Shown: positions 1 through 12,409 of the stretch, piece by piece
Position numbering within the stretch: the first letter of the stretch is position 1
How the letters are laid out: each line of letters opens with the position of its first letter
Source of the DNA: Diplocarpon mali
Taxonomy: Eukaryota; Ascomycota; Leotiomycetes; Helotiales; Drepanopezizaceae
DNA: 64,000 nucleotides
Assembly: GCA_024741835.1 (NCBI GenBank)
Contig: JAENRP010000019.1
Location: forward strand, 37,223 to 101,222
Direction: 5' to 3'
Made by a program: the position numbers and the translations under genes
Notes under the pieces: model-generated
Told to the model about the DNA's origin: nothing
Seen by the model: only the letters and a program-made list of their open reading frames with translations
The model's database searches: none

Positions 1-7
1 ACTTTTC

Positions 8-31
8 ACCTATAGGCCGGGCCTAGGAGTC
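8..31. repeat. GC-rich palindrome unit, isolated copy
   Basis: A GC-rich island in AT-rich DNA, reading GGCCGGGCCTAGGAGTC at its right end. It matches the unit found throughout the repeat region; its left end is eroded. Confidence 0.7.
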
Positions 32-431
32 AGAAAACGAAACTAGCAAAACAGACAAATAAGCTATAGAGTTGCAAAAACAATTAAAAATAGTACTAAC
101 TCAAATGTCAATTTTCCTTAGTTCTCTTTAAGGGATAGGGAGAACTATTACTAAATAATACTCTCTTTGCTAAACGACTACTTCTTTTTATAGTATCGCT
201 ATTAATGTCTGATAAGGCAGGTCTTAGTATAGTAAGAGCTTCTATACTCCTTACGGATACTAGTATAGTATAACGGCTTCTGCTAATAGGGAGAGAGACT
301 TATATTATAGTATTATTATTATTATTATCTTTATTATTATTATCATCTTTTAAAGAGTTACCTGCTGCTAAAAGGGATACGGCAGGGGATTCGATAGATA
401 TAAGTTCCTTATCCTTGCCCTTCTCTAGATC

Positions 432-456
432 GAGTCGCAGGCTAGGCCCGGGAGTC
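432..456. repeat. GC-rich palindrome unit in ORF A
   Basis: The unit reads GCAGGCTAGGCCCGGGAGTC on the plus strand. On the minus strand it is in frame with ORF A and gives PGPSLRL. Confidence 0.65.
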
Positions 457-2483
457 ATTTCTAAGGTCTTTACTTAAGGTTTCTTAGTACTGTATTTCTT
501 AAGAAGAATGACTTTATCAATCATATTATCGGCCTTAATACTATTATCTATACCCTTAGTCTTAGCCTAAGACTTATCTTTATATAGCTATAGCTCTAAC
601 TATTAAATCATTTTCTAAGTGTTTGCAAAATCTTCAAATAGTTCTTACTTGTATTTCTTTAAATAAGTTATTAACTATATAATATCCTTTGCAAATAAGT
701 CTTTTACTATTATTATAACTAATAGATCGTTCTATAGTCTTCTTCTTATAAGCGCCTCTGATAATAGACCACCTTTCGTTATTCTAAGTATTATATAGAA
801 CTTTGCAGATGATTCGCCTATAATACTCTATCTTATAGTCTAAGGTCGCTTTATATTAATAGCTTTGATTAAAAAGTCCTCTAGGTCCACTCCGTTTTTA
901 AGGGCTTTGTTCTTAACAACTTTAGTATAGTTGTTACTAATTGTAAGGAAGCCGCCTTTACTAAGTTCTTATTCCGAATCTAAGTTAATAAATGTTCCTT
1001 ATCTTATAAATACTAAGAATAGGACAGTCTTATTAGAAACGTATTCTTTTAAGAATGTCCTTTGTTTAGTATTTAGTTCTTTTTATTAAATAGCGCTTTA
1101 TATTAAGTTTATTGAAATCTATTAAGCATTCTTAGGTCTAGTTAGTATAAGGATTAATAATTTATAAGACTTCTCTTATATAGCAAATTGGCCGGTCAAC
1201 TGTTTAGCTGCTAGAATAATATAGTAGTTAATAGTTCTATTATTAAGAGGGCTGACCTATGAGCTAAGCCTAGGAGTCAATCTTATAAATCTTATATTAG
1301 CATCAATTTTAATTGCGACGATTTTCGAATAGTAGTTAACCCTAATAAACTATACAAGCTTAGGGTACATTACTAGCTTATATAAAGAATTATAACAAGT
1401 AAGCAAAGCGCTTAGATATAATCTATAGTGCATTCTTAGAGTCTATTATATCAAATTGTAAGTCATATTATAAAGGAACGCGGATAAAGGAGCTGGCTTC
1501 TTATTAAAGACTCAGAAGTGGTATTAGTATATTTCTAGTTCTTCTTATACTAATATTAAAAATGAAGTCTTTGCGCGAGAACTATAACTATATATGCGTA
1601 TAGCACTTAAAAAGGCATAGCTAAATAGCTTAAGCATATTTAAAAAACCTTTGCTTTAAAATAATATCAATTTATCACTAGTTAATATAGCATTATATTA
1701 GGCAGGAGTCCAGGCGATATTATAGAATAATTTCAAAGCTTTAAGCGCTACCTTAAACTTAGCGAATCCTAATAATATATCTTTCTTAACCTAGCTTACC
1801 ATTCTATTGCTAGTAGCTATAATTGCATAATTCCTTAAGTATAATAAAAACAACTTTAGGTTAAAAGCAATGCAAAGTTTATAAATATTAGACAATATAT
1901 CTTTATTATTAAGGCCTATTATCGCCAGCCTATAGTACTGCGCGTATTATCGTTTATAAAGGGCGTAGAATTTATTAAAATTAAAGTCCTTAAACATTCC
2001 TACTATAAATTTGGAAAGTCTTGTTTTCATTTCTAGTATTACTATAATCTTAAATCTATTGCTATGCTATAGTATTATCTTAATATTAAGGGGAACTTAA
2101 TAGCATTCTATAAAGATAATAGTTATACTATCTTCTGACTTTTCTTTAAGAATATAATAGTTACTATTCAATTTCTTATGGTTGATAAAGAACTGTATAA
2201 TATTATCTATAGAGAATTCGTCTTAGTGCAGTTTTATAATTTGTTTAATAGCCCTTGCCGTTCCTTCCTATGCTAATAAAACTTCTCTCCGACCTTCTTT
2301 TCTTAAACGCTTTATTATCGACTTATAGAATTTGAGTACAAATTTTTACAAGTCCTTAGGGAAGGATTGAACAATATTAGAGATATCTTTCTTAGTATTA
2401 TTAAAAATTTCTAGTATATTAGTAATAGCGCTATTCTCTTCCTTTAGTAAATCTTCTTTTAAGTTTATATTATTATATATATT

Positions 2484-2508
2484 AACCTATAGGCCAGGCC
2501 CGCGAGTC
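2484..2508. repeat. GC-rich palindrome unit in ORF A
   Basis: A copy ending AGGCCCGCGAGTC on the plus strand. It is in frame with ORF A on the minus strand and encodes TRGPGLQV. Confidence 0.7.
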
Positions 2509-2670
2509 AACTTCTTTACTACCGGTATTCGAGGTATTCTAGGCATTTCTAAGGATAGTGATTCAAACATATCTATATCTAAAGATTTAAGGTTATAATA
2601 GTTAGCAATTTATATTTCTAGTATTATAAGTACCTTATGCTTAAGGACTTCTCTATTATATACTGATTCT

Positions 2671-2694
2671 ACTCGTAGGCTAGGCCTATAAGTC
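2671..2694. repeat. GC-rich palindrome unit in ORF A
   Basis: It begins ACTCGTAGGC and ends TATAAGTC. It is in frame with ORF A and encodes RPSLRV. It lies about 190 bp from the copy at 2484. Confidence 0.65.
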
Positions 2695-3600
2695 AGATTT
2701 TCCTTATTAGTTAGTTCTGCCAAGGGTAGTAGCATTTTCTAAGCAGTAGGAACTATAAATTCCCATCTTTCTATTTTATTATTAAAATAGTTTATAATAT
2801 ACTTAATAAGATAGATTATCTTTTCTTTTGCAATAAGTAGACTATATTATAACTATTATAGGCTAAGGGTATTTAAAATTGTCTAATCGAGAAGGGCTAG
2901 ACTATTATATTACGCAGGATTATCTTTTATAATCTGAATAGTAGTATGTATAATAGTGCTTGAGAAACTAATAAATTTTCTGCCTCTTACCTTATTACCT
3001 TAGAGTTTCTTTATACCTTCTTAAATAGTGAAATGATTTAATACTTATATAGCCTTTGCTACTAGTTAGTATATCTTAAAAATTTTACTAAGCCCTCGTA
3101 AGGTATTATTAGCAGTAATATCGGTTATAAAGTAGGTCTGGAAAAGTGTGCTATAAATGCTGTTTATAAATTGCATCAACCTTTTTATACACTTATTTTT
3201 CTTATCTCGGTTCTTTTAAAATAAATCAATTGAATTAGCATACCCTTAATACTCTTATAAAAACTTCTCTTAATTAATACCTTTGCCTTAGAGTTCCTTA
3301 TTTAAGAAATCATCGAAACCTAAGAATCTTTCCTTAATAGTAGAAATTCTATAGTTAAGTACCTTAATAGATGAATTTAGGAATACCTACTATTCTATCT
3401 CGCCTAACGTTCTATAGGTGCTTACGATATCTTCTAATAACTAAAGAGTCTTCCTATCCTATAAGAATCCACCTTCTAATATTAGTTTATTACTAGATAT
3501 TACTAAAGACTTACTACTTAAGGCAATAAGTGATATATTCTTCTTAAGTGTAACCTTTTTACTTATGCTAAGGGGGGCTATAATGAATTATTTAATAAAA

Positions 3601-4100
3601 GTGATAAGGTTCCTTACTAAGGAATAAATCTCTAGAAAGAATTTTATTGAAATAGAAGGCTTAAATTAGAAAAGATTAATAATAGAAAGATAGTACTAAT
3701 AGTATTATTAGTACTAATAGGGTTATAGAAGAAGTAAAAAAGTAAAATCGTAGTGCAGGAAAAGGCTTATTTATAGAGTTTGGAATCGTATTAGTATATA
3801 AAGAAAAAGTGGGCATAATAAGCCTAGAAGTAGGAACAAAAGTGGGATATGACGCATATAAGGACCCACTTTTGATAAATGACAATTATCAAAGGTAAGG
3901 ACTATATTTTAAAGGTAAGTATTAGAAAGTTGTATATAAAGGGAATAATTAAAGAATAAATTATATAAAGAGTAAAGTAAATAAAGAATATATATAGAAT
4001 GGAATAATAGGTTAAGAATAAAGAGGTATAGGTATATAGAAAGTAGATAATCTTAAAAAAAAATTCAATATCTAATTTGCAATCTCTTTAAATGGTTTTT
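3601..4100. other. AT-rich spacer between ORF A and ORF B
   Basis: This stretch is A/T-rich with many short GAATAA/AAAGAATA-like words, and no frame resembling its neighbours can be followed. The 69-codon open frame at 3676-3885 (minus) is hydrophobic, has no recognisable features and is probably fortuitous. No LTR terminus or tRNA was recognised here. Confidence 0.4.
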
Positions 4101-4316
4101 AAAAGGGGGTAGATTATAATTCTCTAGATTAAGTCAACTCAATTATTAGTTCTATTATCACTTCGGAGTCTTCTTCTCTTATATTAGTTCTCATTTCTTA
4201 GCGATTTCTCAGCTTTAGGGACCTCTTTTAAAGGATCTTCTATTAATACCCCTAGATTTGGTGACCGAGGTTCATCTGAACCTTCTTATAGGCTTAAGCT
4301 AGCCGAGTCCATCCTT

Positions 4317-4340
4317 ACTCGCAGGCCGGGCTCACGGGTC
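4317..4340. repeat. GC-rich palindrome unit in ORF B
   Basis: A copy beginning ACTCGCAGGCCGGG on the plus strand. It is in frame with ORF B on the minus strand (TREPGLRV). Confidence 0.7.
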
Positions 4341-5201
4341 AGTCTTGGCATTTCTAAGCTTAAAGGTAAAAACAGGAGATTGGTTTCCAAATTAGGGTCT
4401 AATACTATACTAGCGTCTTAGTTCGTCCCTTTTCCGAATCTTCTTATAATAATGCCTTTATTAATTAGTACATTAGGCTCTCGGATAGCATTTACTTTAT
4501 TGCATTATCTTTAAGACTTAAGTCTATAAAGAAGCGACTTAATATTTATAATATTCGTCCAGGCCTTAATAAGGGCATTAAAGAGCTTCTGATTATATTC
4601 TATAAGGTGGATTTTCAATTTGTCTTTATTAAGAAGAAACAACTCTTATACTTCGATTATAACTAATAGATCCGTCTAAGAGCGTCGACTAATAATGGCT
4701 TTAAAAAGGCTACTGCAGTTCTTAAGATAAAAAGCTACCTTAAAAGGTATAGTAGTTCTGCTTATATTAATCTATTAAAGTACTAGAGGTTGCTTTAAAG
4801 TAGAGATTAAAAAGATAAAATCGGAGATTCGAGTCTTATTTTCTAAGGTATTCTTATTAAGGATAGCCGTATAGTTATTGCAAAAGGCTATAAAACCACT
4901 AGTCCTATAAGAATTGTCCGAAAGCATTTTAAAAAGGTGTCCCTATTTTATTATTACTATAATTAGATTGCTATTATTAGTAATAGGTCGTAAGATCTCC
5001 TTTCGCTTTAACTTTGCGATCATTCGAGCTAGTTGAGATTTTAAACCGAGTGCTTAAGAAGTCTATCGACTTATCTTCTTTATAGATAGAGTAAGTTTTA
5101 TAGTCGACTAAGAGCCGACCTACCTATTAAGGCTTTTAGAAGCTGGCCCTTATCTAATTAATAGGATCTGATAATCTAAGACTTGCTTTCTAATAAAATT
5201 G

Positions 5202-5224
5202 ACTTATAGGCTAGGACCGCGAGT
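5202..5224. repeat. GC-rich palindrome unit in ORF B
   Basis: A copy reading GGCTAGGACCGCGAGT on the plus strand. It is in frame with ORF B (TRGPSLQV). Confidence 0.65.
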
Positions 5225-7456
5225 AAAAATCGGAATTTCTTTATTAGTAGCACTTACATCTCTCTTTATCGAAACGACTTAATTGTAAAGACTAAGGCCA
5301 ATCAATTAAAGAGGTTCAAGGTAGGCTATAAGCTAATAGGCTCCTTTACTTTTCGCTATTATAGCTAAGAGGTAGAGTCTATAATGCATCCGAAGGACTT
5401 GTTAAGTAAGGCTAAACATTATATTATAAAGAAAACAAGAAGGTATAAAGGTTGCGTTATCTATAAGGTAGAAGTGATAAAGGTATATCTCTACTTCTTA
5501 TCTTATAATAGAGAGGAATATACTTATAAAAGCACTATTATTAGTAGTAAAATTATCAGTTAAGAAGCGGTATCTAAAGGGTTCAGGCATTACAATTGAC
5601 CCTTCTTCCTCTATTTCCTCTTGCTATTTATTGCTTAATAATATCGAAAAGAAAGAATTGTTCTATTCAATTGGCTCTAACGCCTTTAAGGCTTTAAGAT
5701 CAGCCTTGAATTTTATAGCACCTAGAGATGCCTTTATTATTAATAGGTTGGATTTGCGTATCCTTAAAAAGATAAAGAACTGATTATTAGGGTGGATTAG
5801 AAAAAGATCAATATCTTCTACTATATAAAGAAGTTCGAGGTATTTAATAGTTTCGTTAATATTAAATCCTTTATAATTGAGACTATAGTAAACCGAAAGA
5901 GAGCGAATATAAAGGTCGCAAAGTCTTCTCCCTTCGATTCCTATGCTAGGAAGATACTATCAAAAGCGAGTTTTTATTACAAAGGATACTTAAATATTAT
6001 ATTATTCTCTAAGCTTAAGGTTAAGAATGACCGATTGAAGCATATTATTATAATTACAAATGTCTTAATTAACAGATTCCTCTTTACATTCTCTTTCTTA
6101 TAAGATAAAATAGTCTCGCTTAGCATCTGAGAGACTAGGTTCTTAACTTTTATAATTATTAAAGAATTGAATAATATTTATAAGGGCGAACTCGTCTAGG
6201 ATAAGCTATTAAATCTATCTAACAGCTCTTTTAGTTGTCTTTAAAGCAGTAGGAATAGGGTCTTCCCTTACCTTATCGTTTTTAAAACAGTTGCATATAA
6301 ATATAAAGAAGTTAAGAACTAGCTCCTTTAAGTTGTTAAGGAAGGAGTTTAAGCGAGCGCGCAATCCTTTAGTTTCAAATTGCAAATCAGCTAAAGTGGC
6401 TATCGAACAATCTATCCTTTTTAAAGGTCAAGCTAAAATAGGTCGTTTAACTAAAGGAGAGTCCTTTAAAGATTCTAAAAACTCTAAAGAGGCTGCGCTA
6501 AGCGTTTAGGCAGTTTATTCGACAGCGGTTTTTAGAATCATTTTAGCAAAAGGTAGATTAGGTCTAGTTCTAAAATTCTCGTTTCTAACTCTTAGTCTAA
6601 AACTGCGAGTTAAATCATATAGTTTAGCACTTATTATATCTTTAAGCTAAGAGGCGAATTTCAAGGCAGGCTTAACTATAAATAACCAATTCTCTTCTTT
6701 ATTATTAAAGAAATCTTATCTAAACTCTAGTATAAGAGTCCAGTTTTCTCTTAAAATAAGTAAATTATAAGCAGAAGCGCAGAGCCCTAGTATATTAATA
6801 ATAGTACTATTAAGTAAGGTAATATCTGCAGCCTAATTTGATCTTTTTATAGCTTTATCAACTGCTATAAGTACTATATTAGATAGGCCTATAAATCTGC
6901 AGCTGCGAATTCGATTGCCTTAGAATTTTACTACTCCTTTTTAAATAATGAAGAAATTGAGAATTTAAATAGCTTTAGCTATAGGAGTATTTTCCTTAAG
7001 AATTTTTAATAATACTTGCCTTCTATTATTAGAATCAATATTTATTAGAAAACGTAAACGAAATAGGAGTCCTCTTTTATTAATAGCTAAATTATCCAGT
7101 CGTCGAATAGATTCTTCCCTTTTATCTTAGTCCATTTTGAAAGTGTCGGCTAAGGTTATGTATTAATCTGCATCAGCTAAGAATTCCTCTTTAAAGATTC
7201 CCTTTAGCCTTAATTCTTCGGTTAAGAAGTTGTTAAATTGAAGAATTCCGAGGGCTACCTAGGTTAAAAGGTTGCTAATAGCATTCGCGTAAGCTAAAAG
7301 GAGTTTTTATTACTCTATATCTCCTAAGGCTACGTAGGTCGATTTAAAGCTCTTTAATAATGCAATAGCTCTACTATCCTAAGAGAAGTTTATAACTAAT
7401 GCTTATTTATCCCCTATCGCAGTAGATAAAACTATTTATAAGTTCTTTAAAGGCAT

Positions 7457-7860
7457 ATTGCTTATGAAAGATAAGGAGTATAAATAAGAGAGTTTAATAG
7501 GGTATAAGAATTAAAAGGGCATACAAGCTGCAATAGGTTTGCTATATATATATCAAGGAAATTGGACTTTTTATTTATTATTTAAGGAAAGTAATAGGAA
7601 TATTATAATTAAAGGCTAATATTAAGAATATAAAATAAGTTAAAGTAGGTAAGAATTTAAGGTAATCCTAAAAGATCTATATCTTAAATAATAAAGGAGG
7701 CGACCTTGCTAAAAATGTAAAAATAAGGATTAGAGGAAAGTAAGATAATTGATAGGCTAGGAAATCGTTTAGTATTCCCGCTTGCGTTCTTTAGATATTT
7801 TAGGAATAATAACTTAAGGTTGCAATTAGTTAGGTATTTTAATATTCTTTACTTACAGGA
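7457..7860. other. Spacer between ORF B and gypsy integrase; no gene seen
   Basis: This is AT-rich sequence without a frame I can support. If element G were of ordinary size its 3' LTR should begin about here. I could not find a copy of the TATAGAGACC-type terminus that marks its 5' LTR. Confidence 0.4.
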
Positions 7861-7869
7861 CCGGTTTAT

Positions 7870-10800
7870 AGGTTAAATTGGAAAAATCTTAGTCTTTATC
7901 CAAGGGTTTAAAATTGCTTATATTGCTATTAATTCCTATAGAAGATTCGGAGGTTATATCAATTTCTAATTCGTCTTCTAAAGGGAATAAGGTCTAGTTG
8001 CATTAATAAAAGCGCTTCAGTCGGTTAGCTGCGAAAGTTCCTTTAATATCGACTCTATTAAGTTCCTAAAGAGAATAGTATCCCTTTTCTTCTTACTTAG
8101 ACTTAACCTTAAATGGACTAAGCTATTAATAGTTAAGTTTAGTATCTGCGGATATATTAATACTTCTTGCAATATTATAAACTAAAATAAGATCATCTTT
8201 TCGAATAGGGTGCATTTTAAGTACTTTGGAAGTAGCCTATGCTTCCTTAGCTTTTTCCTAATATCGTTTCTTTTATAGAATGATTTCCTCTATATCTATA
8301 TCTTAGAGCTTAAGTTATCGGCATCTTATTATAAGCAAATTGGAACGGTTCCGAATTTGACTATAATTGAATAATCTCCAAATAGGCCATCGGGATTTAA
8401 GAGGGAGCTATGCCTCTCTACTATAGATAAGGAAGAATAGTATAACTCTAGTCGGTTTATAGATTATCGTTTAATAAGTAAAGAGTATTCTATAAAAGCG
8501 TTTTATTTAATCTTTAAATCCTTTATAAGTAACTTTAAATAGACTATTAAAAATGTTATAGTATCCTTATTCTACTACTCTATTAGCTTTTAAGTTATAC
8601 GCTGAGATTTGAACCCGTTTAATACTATATTTCCGTAAGAAAGCTTTAACTACTCCTTTGTTTTTAAGGCCTCTATTAATAGTTAGTTTGCTAAAAAGTC
8701 TATAGCGATAGACTATGTCTTTTTAAAGGAACTTTGCAATAGATTTAAAGTTAGCAGATCTTAAAGGTCGTCCTTTAAGCTATCCTAATAGGTCTTCCTT
8801 TATTAAAATAAAATATATTATCCTATTCTTAGTAATTAGTACTTATATAATATTAAGGCTGACTTTATAGAAAAGGTCCAATGGCTAGGTTAAGAATAAG
8901 GGATTTTCCTTACAACTAGGTTTTCGTTTCTAATAGGGGATGCAACTTTTTATAAAGGCTTTATAGTCCTTAAAAGAACCCTTTTAAAAGAATTTCCTTA
9001 AGAGTTGGTAATAGGTGGACTTAGCTCTTTAATAACTAGTCTCTTTATAAATATCTTAAATAGCCTTAGCTTGCAGTTTATCGTCATTTAAATAGAGCTA
9101 TATAAGAAATGAGTTATCGCTCCTTTTAAACAATCGTCTTCCTTATATTAAATAAATCAAAGCTTTAGCTTTAAATTTCTGAAAATCCTTAAGAGCAACT
9201 GTCTTTAGTCGTTTAAGTGTAATTAAAAATTTTGCGATTTCTTTAAAGTCACTTAAGTAGTTAAGTGATAAAATTCTCTTATTTGACTCGTAGGCTAGGA
9301 CCGCGAGTCGAGTCCCTTTAAGGCGATATATTAATAGACAACCAACTTCGTTCTTTACCTACTTATTAATATCTATTTCGTCTTCTTTAATCAAATTAGA
9401 AGGATAGGGACGAGTTCTTCTTAAAAGGCTATCGGCGGCGGTATTTTTCGTTCTTAGAATATATTTGACTTCAAAGTCTATTAGTCTTATTTAAGTAATC
9501 CATTTCATTAGTAAGGCTTTAAGTAGGTCGCTTGCAGCTCTATTTAATTATTCTACTAGCACTTTAGCATCGGTTTCGAGGATGAAATAAGTATTATAAA
9601 AGTCGCTTCTTATCTTTTTCATTGCTTTTAAAGCTCCTTTGCATTCCTATTTAATAGTATCATACTTTGTCTCCGCTGGATTCTAAAGACTACTTTCAAA
9701 GCAAGCTAGATGTCTTCTTTATTAGCTATTAGCTTATTAAAGGATAGCACCCTATCTAATTAAGCTTGCGTCAACTGTTAGTATAATTGGCCTAGCGTCG
9801 GCTCTATAGTCTATTTTAATTAGATATAGCGCTTTAAGCAACGCCTGCTTTAGTTGTTTTATAGCCTCTATTTAGGGTTCCTCCTATTAAAACTCAGCCC
9901 CTTTTTAAAATAAGGAATAAATAGGTGCTGCCTTTTTAGCAAAATCCTTGATCTATATATAATAGTATACTATAACGCTAATAAACGCGCGAGCTTCTGC
10001 CATATTATTATACCTTTTCCATTTATCGATTTTAAGTACTTTAGCCCTTTAAGGACTTTGGCTATTAGAATTAATAATAAAACTAACAATTTCCATTAAT
10101 AGAAGATAGTATTATAACTTCGGACTAACTGTTGCTCCTACCCTTTCGAATTGTATAAGCACCTAGTCTAGGTTTTGAATATATTCTATTATAAATCATT
10201 ATATACTAAGGAGAACTTCTTTATAGTTATAAAATGATCTTAATCCTTTTACTCCTATATTATCCATATAAGGGAGCGCAATATTAGGTATACAATCTAC
10301 TAGTATCTTATAGATTACTCGGACAAATTAAGCGATCGAATTTATAGCCTTTTAAGGTAATCTTATCATCTAAAGTAGCCCGAGAGGGGTTTGAATTACT
10401 ATTATATCTCTCGATTTAACATTAAGAATGAATTAGTTATATCTAAAGAAGAAGTCAATAAGAGAGCTGCAGGTTAATCCTGCGAATTCATTCGAGAACT
10501 TATCCACATTCGGAGGAACATTGGCGTCCCTAACAGTTACTCGGTTCATCTCCACTTTCTTTCGCCATAACTCCTTGCTAGGTGCCTTCCTTTACTAGCA
10601 TCAAGCCTAGCCCTTATGCTAGCTAATCGTTTCTCGAAACCTTATTCTAGAATTCGGCTACATCTTTTGCGATAACCATTTGTCCTTTTAAGGATCGATC
10701 TGTATTCTAAAGACTAGCTTTTATAAGACTATCTCTAGGATAGTTAAATGTTAGCTAAGATTCTAAAATAAAGGGCATTCTTAAAAGAATATCGTTTAAA

Positions 10801-12400
10801 GAATTCTCTATTATTAGAAAGTTAGTATAATTAACGATTCCTCTAACTCTAACCTTTACGTTTTTCACCTATCTATTAAAATTGTATTTCGATCTAAAGA
10901 TAGTTAAATAAATAAAGAGTCGATCGCTAACGATTATCAATCGAGCCATTTCCGCCACTTTTCTAATTATCGCATTAACTTTTAAACTATAATCGATTAA
11001 AGCCTTTGCTTTAATTGATTCTTCTATTAAATAAATAATAATAGGGCTTTTTATTACAACTGCTAAATAATTTCGATTAATATTCTAAGATATTAAAGCC
11101 ATTGCTATAATATTATAATACCTCTAGGTTCCTTCGTTTTTTATAATCTAAAGACATTTAATTAAGGCTAAGTGCTTCTTAGAGTTCTTTTGCATTATAA
11201 TTTCCATTTCCTTATTATTATTTAAATCTTTAAAGGTAACTAGGATATACTTTCCTAGCACTTTATCAAAGCGTCTAATTAAATTAAATAGGTCTTTAAA
11301 CGTAAGGTTAATTTGCTAAGCTATAATATTCTCTACGGCTTTCTTTATTACAATTGAACTAGCGTATTTGTTAATGAATTTTTCCTATTTTAATATCTAT
11401 CTCTTTCGCTTAAGGTTAAGGGTCTACGTAATAACTTCAACTTCTTAATCTTCGAGCTTAGAGCCATCTTTATCTATTATATCTCTGATCAATTCATCTA
11501 CTATATCGGCTTTATCCTTATCTACTGCAGTTCTAAATTGTTAAGTATCTTTTAGCGTTTGGACTCTATATTAAGATTCCTAAGTTGTACGCATTAATTT
11601 CTAGACTTTAGCTGGTTTTATTAGTATTAAGGGAGTGGTAGATTTAAAAGGACGCTAAGTATTCTAAGGGTTTCTAAATATAGAAGCAGTATTAATATCA
11701 GCAGACATATTATTATTAACCTATCCTAAGACAGAAATGCCTCTAACTTCTATAGCTATTTGATCAGAAGCTAGGTCCTTAAGAACTCCCTTAAGTAGGT
11801 TGCTAGTTAGACCTATATATATATAAGTTGGAATTTTAGCATTTATATCTATAATACGCTATCATTCGACCAAATTCTTATCCTATTTTATACTATATAT
11901 TATTATTTAAACAGTCTATAACTATAAGCGATTCTGGTGCTTTTTAATAGGGATAGCTTCTAGCCTAGGATCTCTAATGCAAAGCATCCTATACTTATTA
12001 ATATGCATAACCCTAGTGTTAATAAAACAAAGGAAAAGAGGGCAATCGTTGCAATACTTATATAAAGCGCAATTAGGTTTTTTATTATTATAAAAATTGC
12101 AGGTTAGTCGTCTTCTATTGCCGTTTCCTTAGTACCCTATAGCATTAATATTAGCAAAGTGCTAGTTGGGATTAATTCCTCCTTCTTTAGCCAGCTATTA
12201 TATTCTTATATTAGCTAGTTATTCCAAATGATAAGAAGCAGGAGTCTAGTAATAGGAACTACTAAGTTGGCTTATAGTAGCCGAGTTTTATCTATTACCA
12301 AACTAAGGAATATGCTATTTTTCCTATAAGAGATTATTAATCCTAGTTTCCAAGCTTTAGATTTAGAGTTTTGTAAATTAGGTCTTAAGTTCCTTAATTC
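7870..12400 (-). pseudogene. gypsy pol (protease-RT-RNase H-integrase), RIP-inactivated
   Basis: Following one minus-strand frame through TAA/TAG codons gives a typical fungal Ty3/gypsy polyprotein. The RT palm begins near 10490 (SLIDFF, then TPLGLLRM). The catalytic box near 10251-10272 reads YMDN instead of YxDD, a G-to-A change that would destroy the second Asp. RNase H follows at about 9430-9880 with TVDASL, ILETDAK and, near 9430, a degraded form of the ADGLSRR motif. The integrase zinc-binding part lies around 9000-9200 and the DDE core at about 8500-8950, where SLNIIYMP shows Asp changed to Asn. The C-terminal part ends near 7870. The protease region (10900-12400) is too eroded to show its catalytic triad. 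Many stops and lost catalytic residues make it non-functional. Confidence 0.8.
9286..9309. repeat. GC-rich palindrome unit between RNase H and integrase of G
   Basis: A well preserved copy with both inverted ends present (GACTCG at the left, GCGAGTC at the right). Here it is not obviously read as the TRxPGLxV peptide. Confidence 0.75.
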
Positions 12401-12409
12401 TAAGGTTGG

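Larger units (their letters stand above)
1..3600 (-). pseudogene. RIP-degraded ORF A, unrecognised protein, paralogue of ORF B
   Basis: Read on the minus strand from about 3600 leftwards, a long frame can be followed. Its interruptions are mostly TAA/TAG where Gln or Trp would fit, as in the neighbouring retroelements. Near its start (about 3480-3290) it reads STYRTLGEIEQQ, then a segment with FDDFL, LQGKGI and later DKKNKCIKRL. The same pattern of conserved positions occurs in ORF B, so the two are diverged copies of one protein. A hydrophilic, Asn/Lys-rich part follows near 300-600. Three GC-rich palindrome units (2671-2694, 2484-2508, 432-456) are read in frame as RPSLRV, TRGPGLQV and PGPSLRL. 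The frame runs off the left edge. I do not recognise the family; a Gag-like structural protein or an accessory ORF of the adjacent gypsy element are both possible. Exact ends are estimates, and part of 1600-2140 is readable on either strand. Confidence 0.5.
4101..7456 (-). pseudogene. RIP-degraded ORF B, unrecognised protein, paralogue of ORF A
   Basis: A minus-strand frame can begin at an ATG at 7454-7456 (MPLKN) and continue for about 3.3 kb if TAA/TAG at ancestral Gln/Trp positions are read through. The N-terminal third is mainly helical in character: STYVALGDIEQQ, FNNFLTEELRLKGI and DKREESIRRL. It lines up with ORF A over at least 100 residues. Later segments near 5650-5900 and 4200-4500 are hydrophilic. 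GC-rich palindrome units at 5202-5224 and 4317-4340 are read in frame as TRGPSLQV and TREPGLRV, and a more diverged copy near 6590-6620 as TRSFRLRV. The ORF starts about 400 bp beyond the integrase end of the gypsy element on the same strand. It could therefore be an accessory ORF of that element or belong to another element nested there. No catalytic motif was recognised. The plus strand of 5750-6100 is also unusually open, so the strand there is less certain. Confidence 0.5.

Noticed and set aside
6291..6509. 72-codon plus-strand frame
   Set aside because: Lies opposite ORF B, whose minus-strand frame has a paralogue; probably a shadow, although the strand of ORF B here is not beyond doubt.
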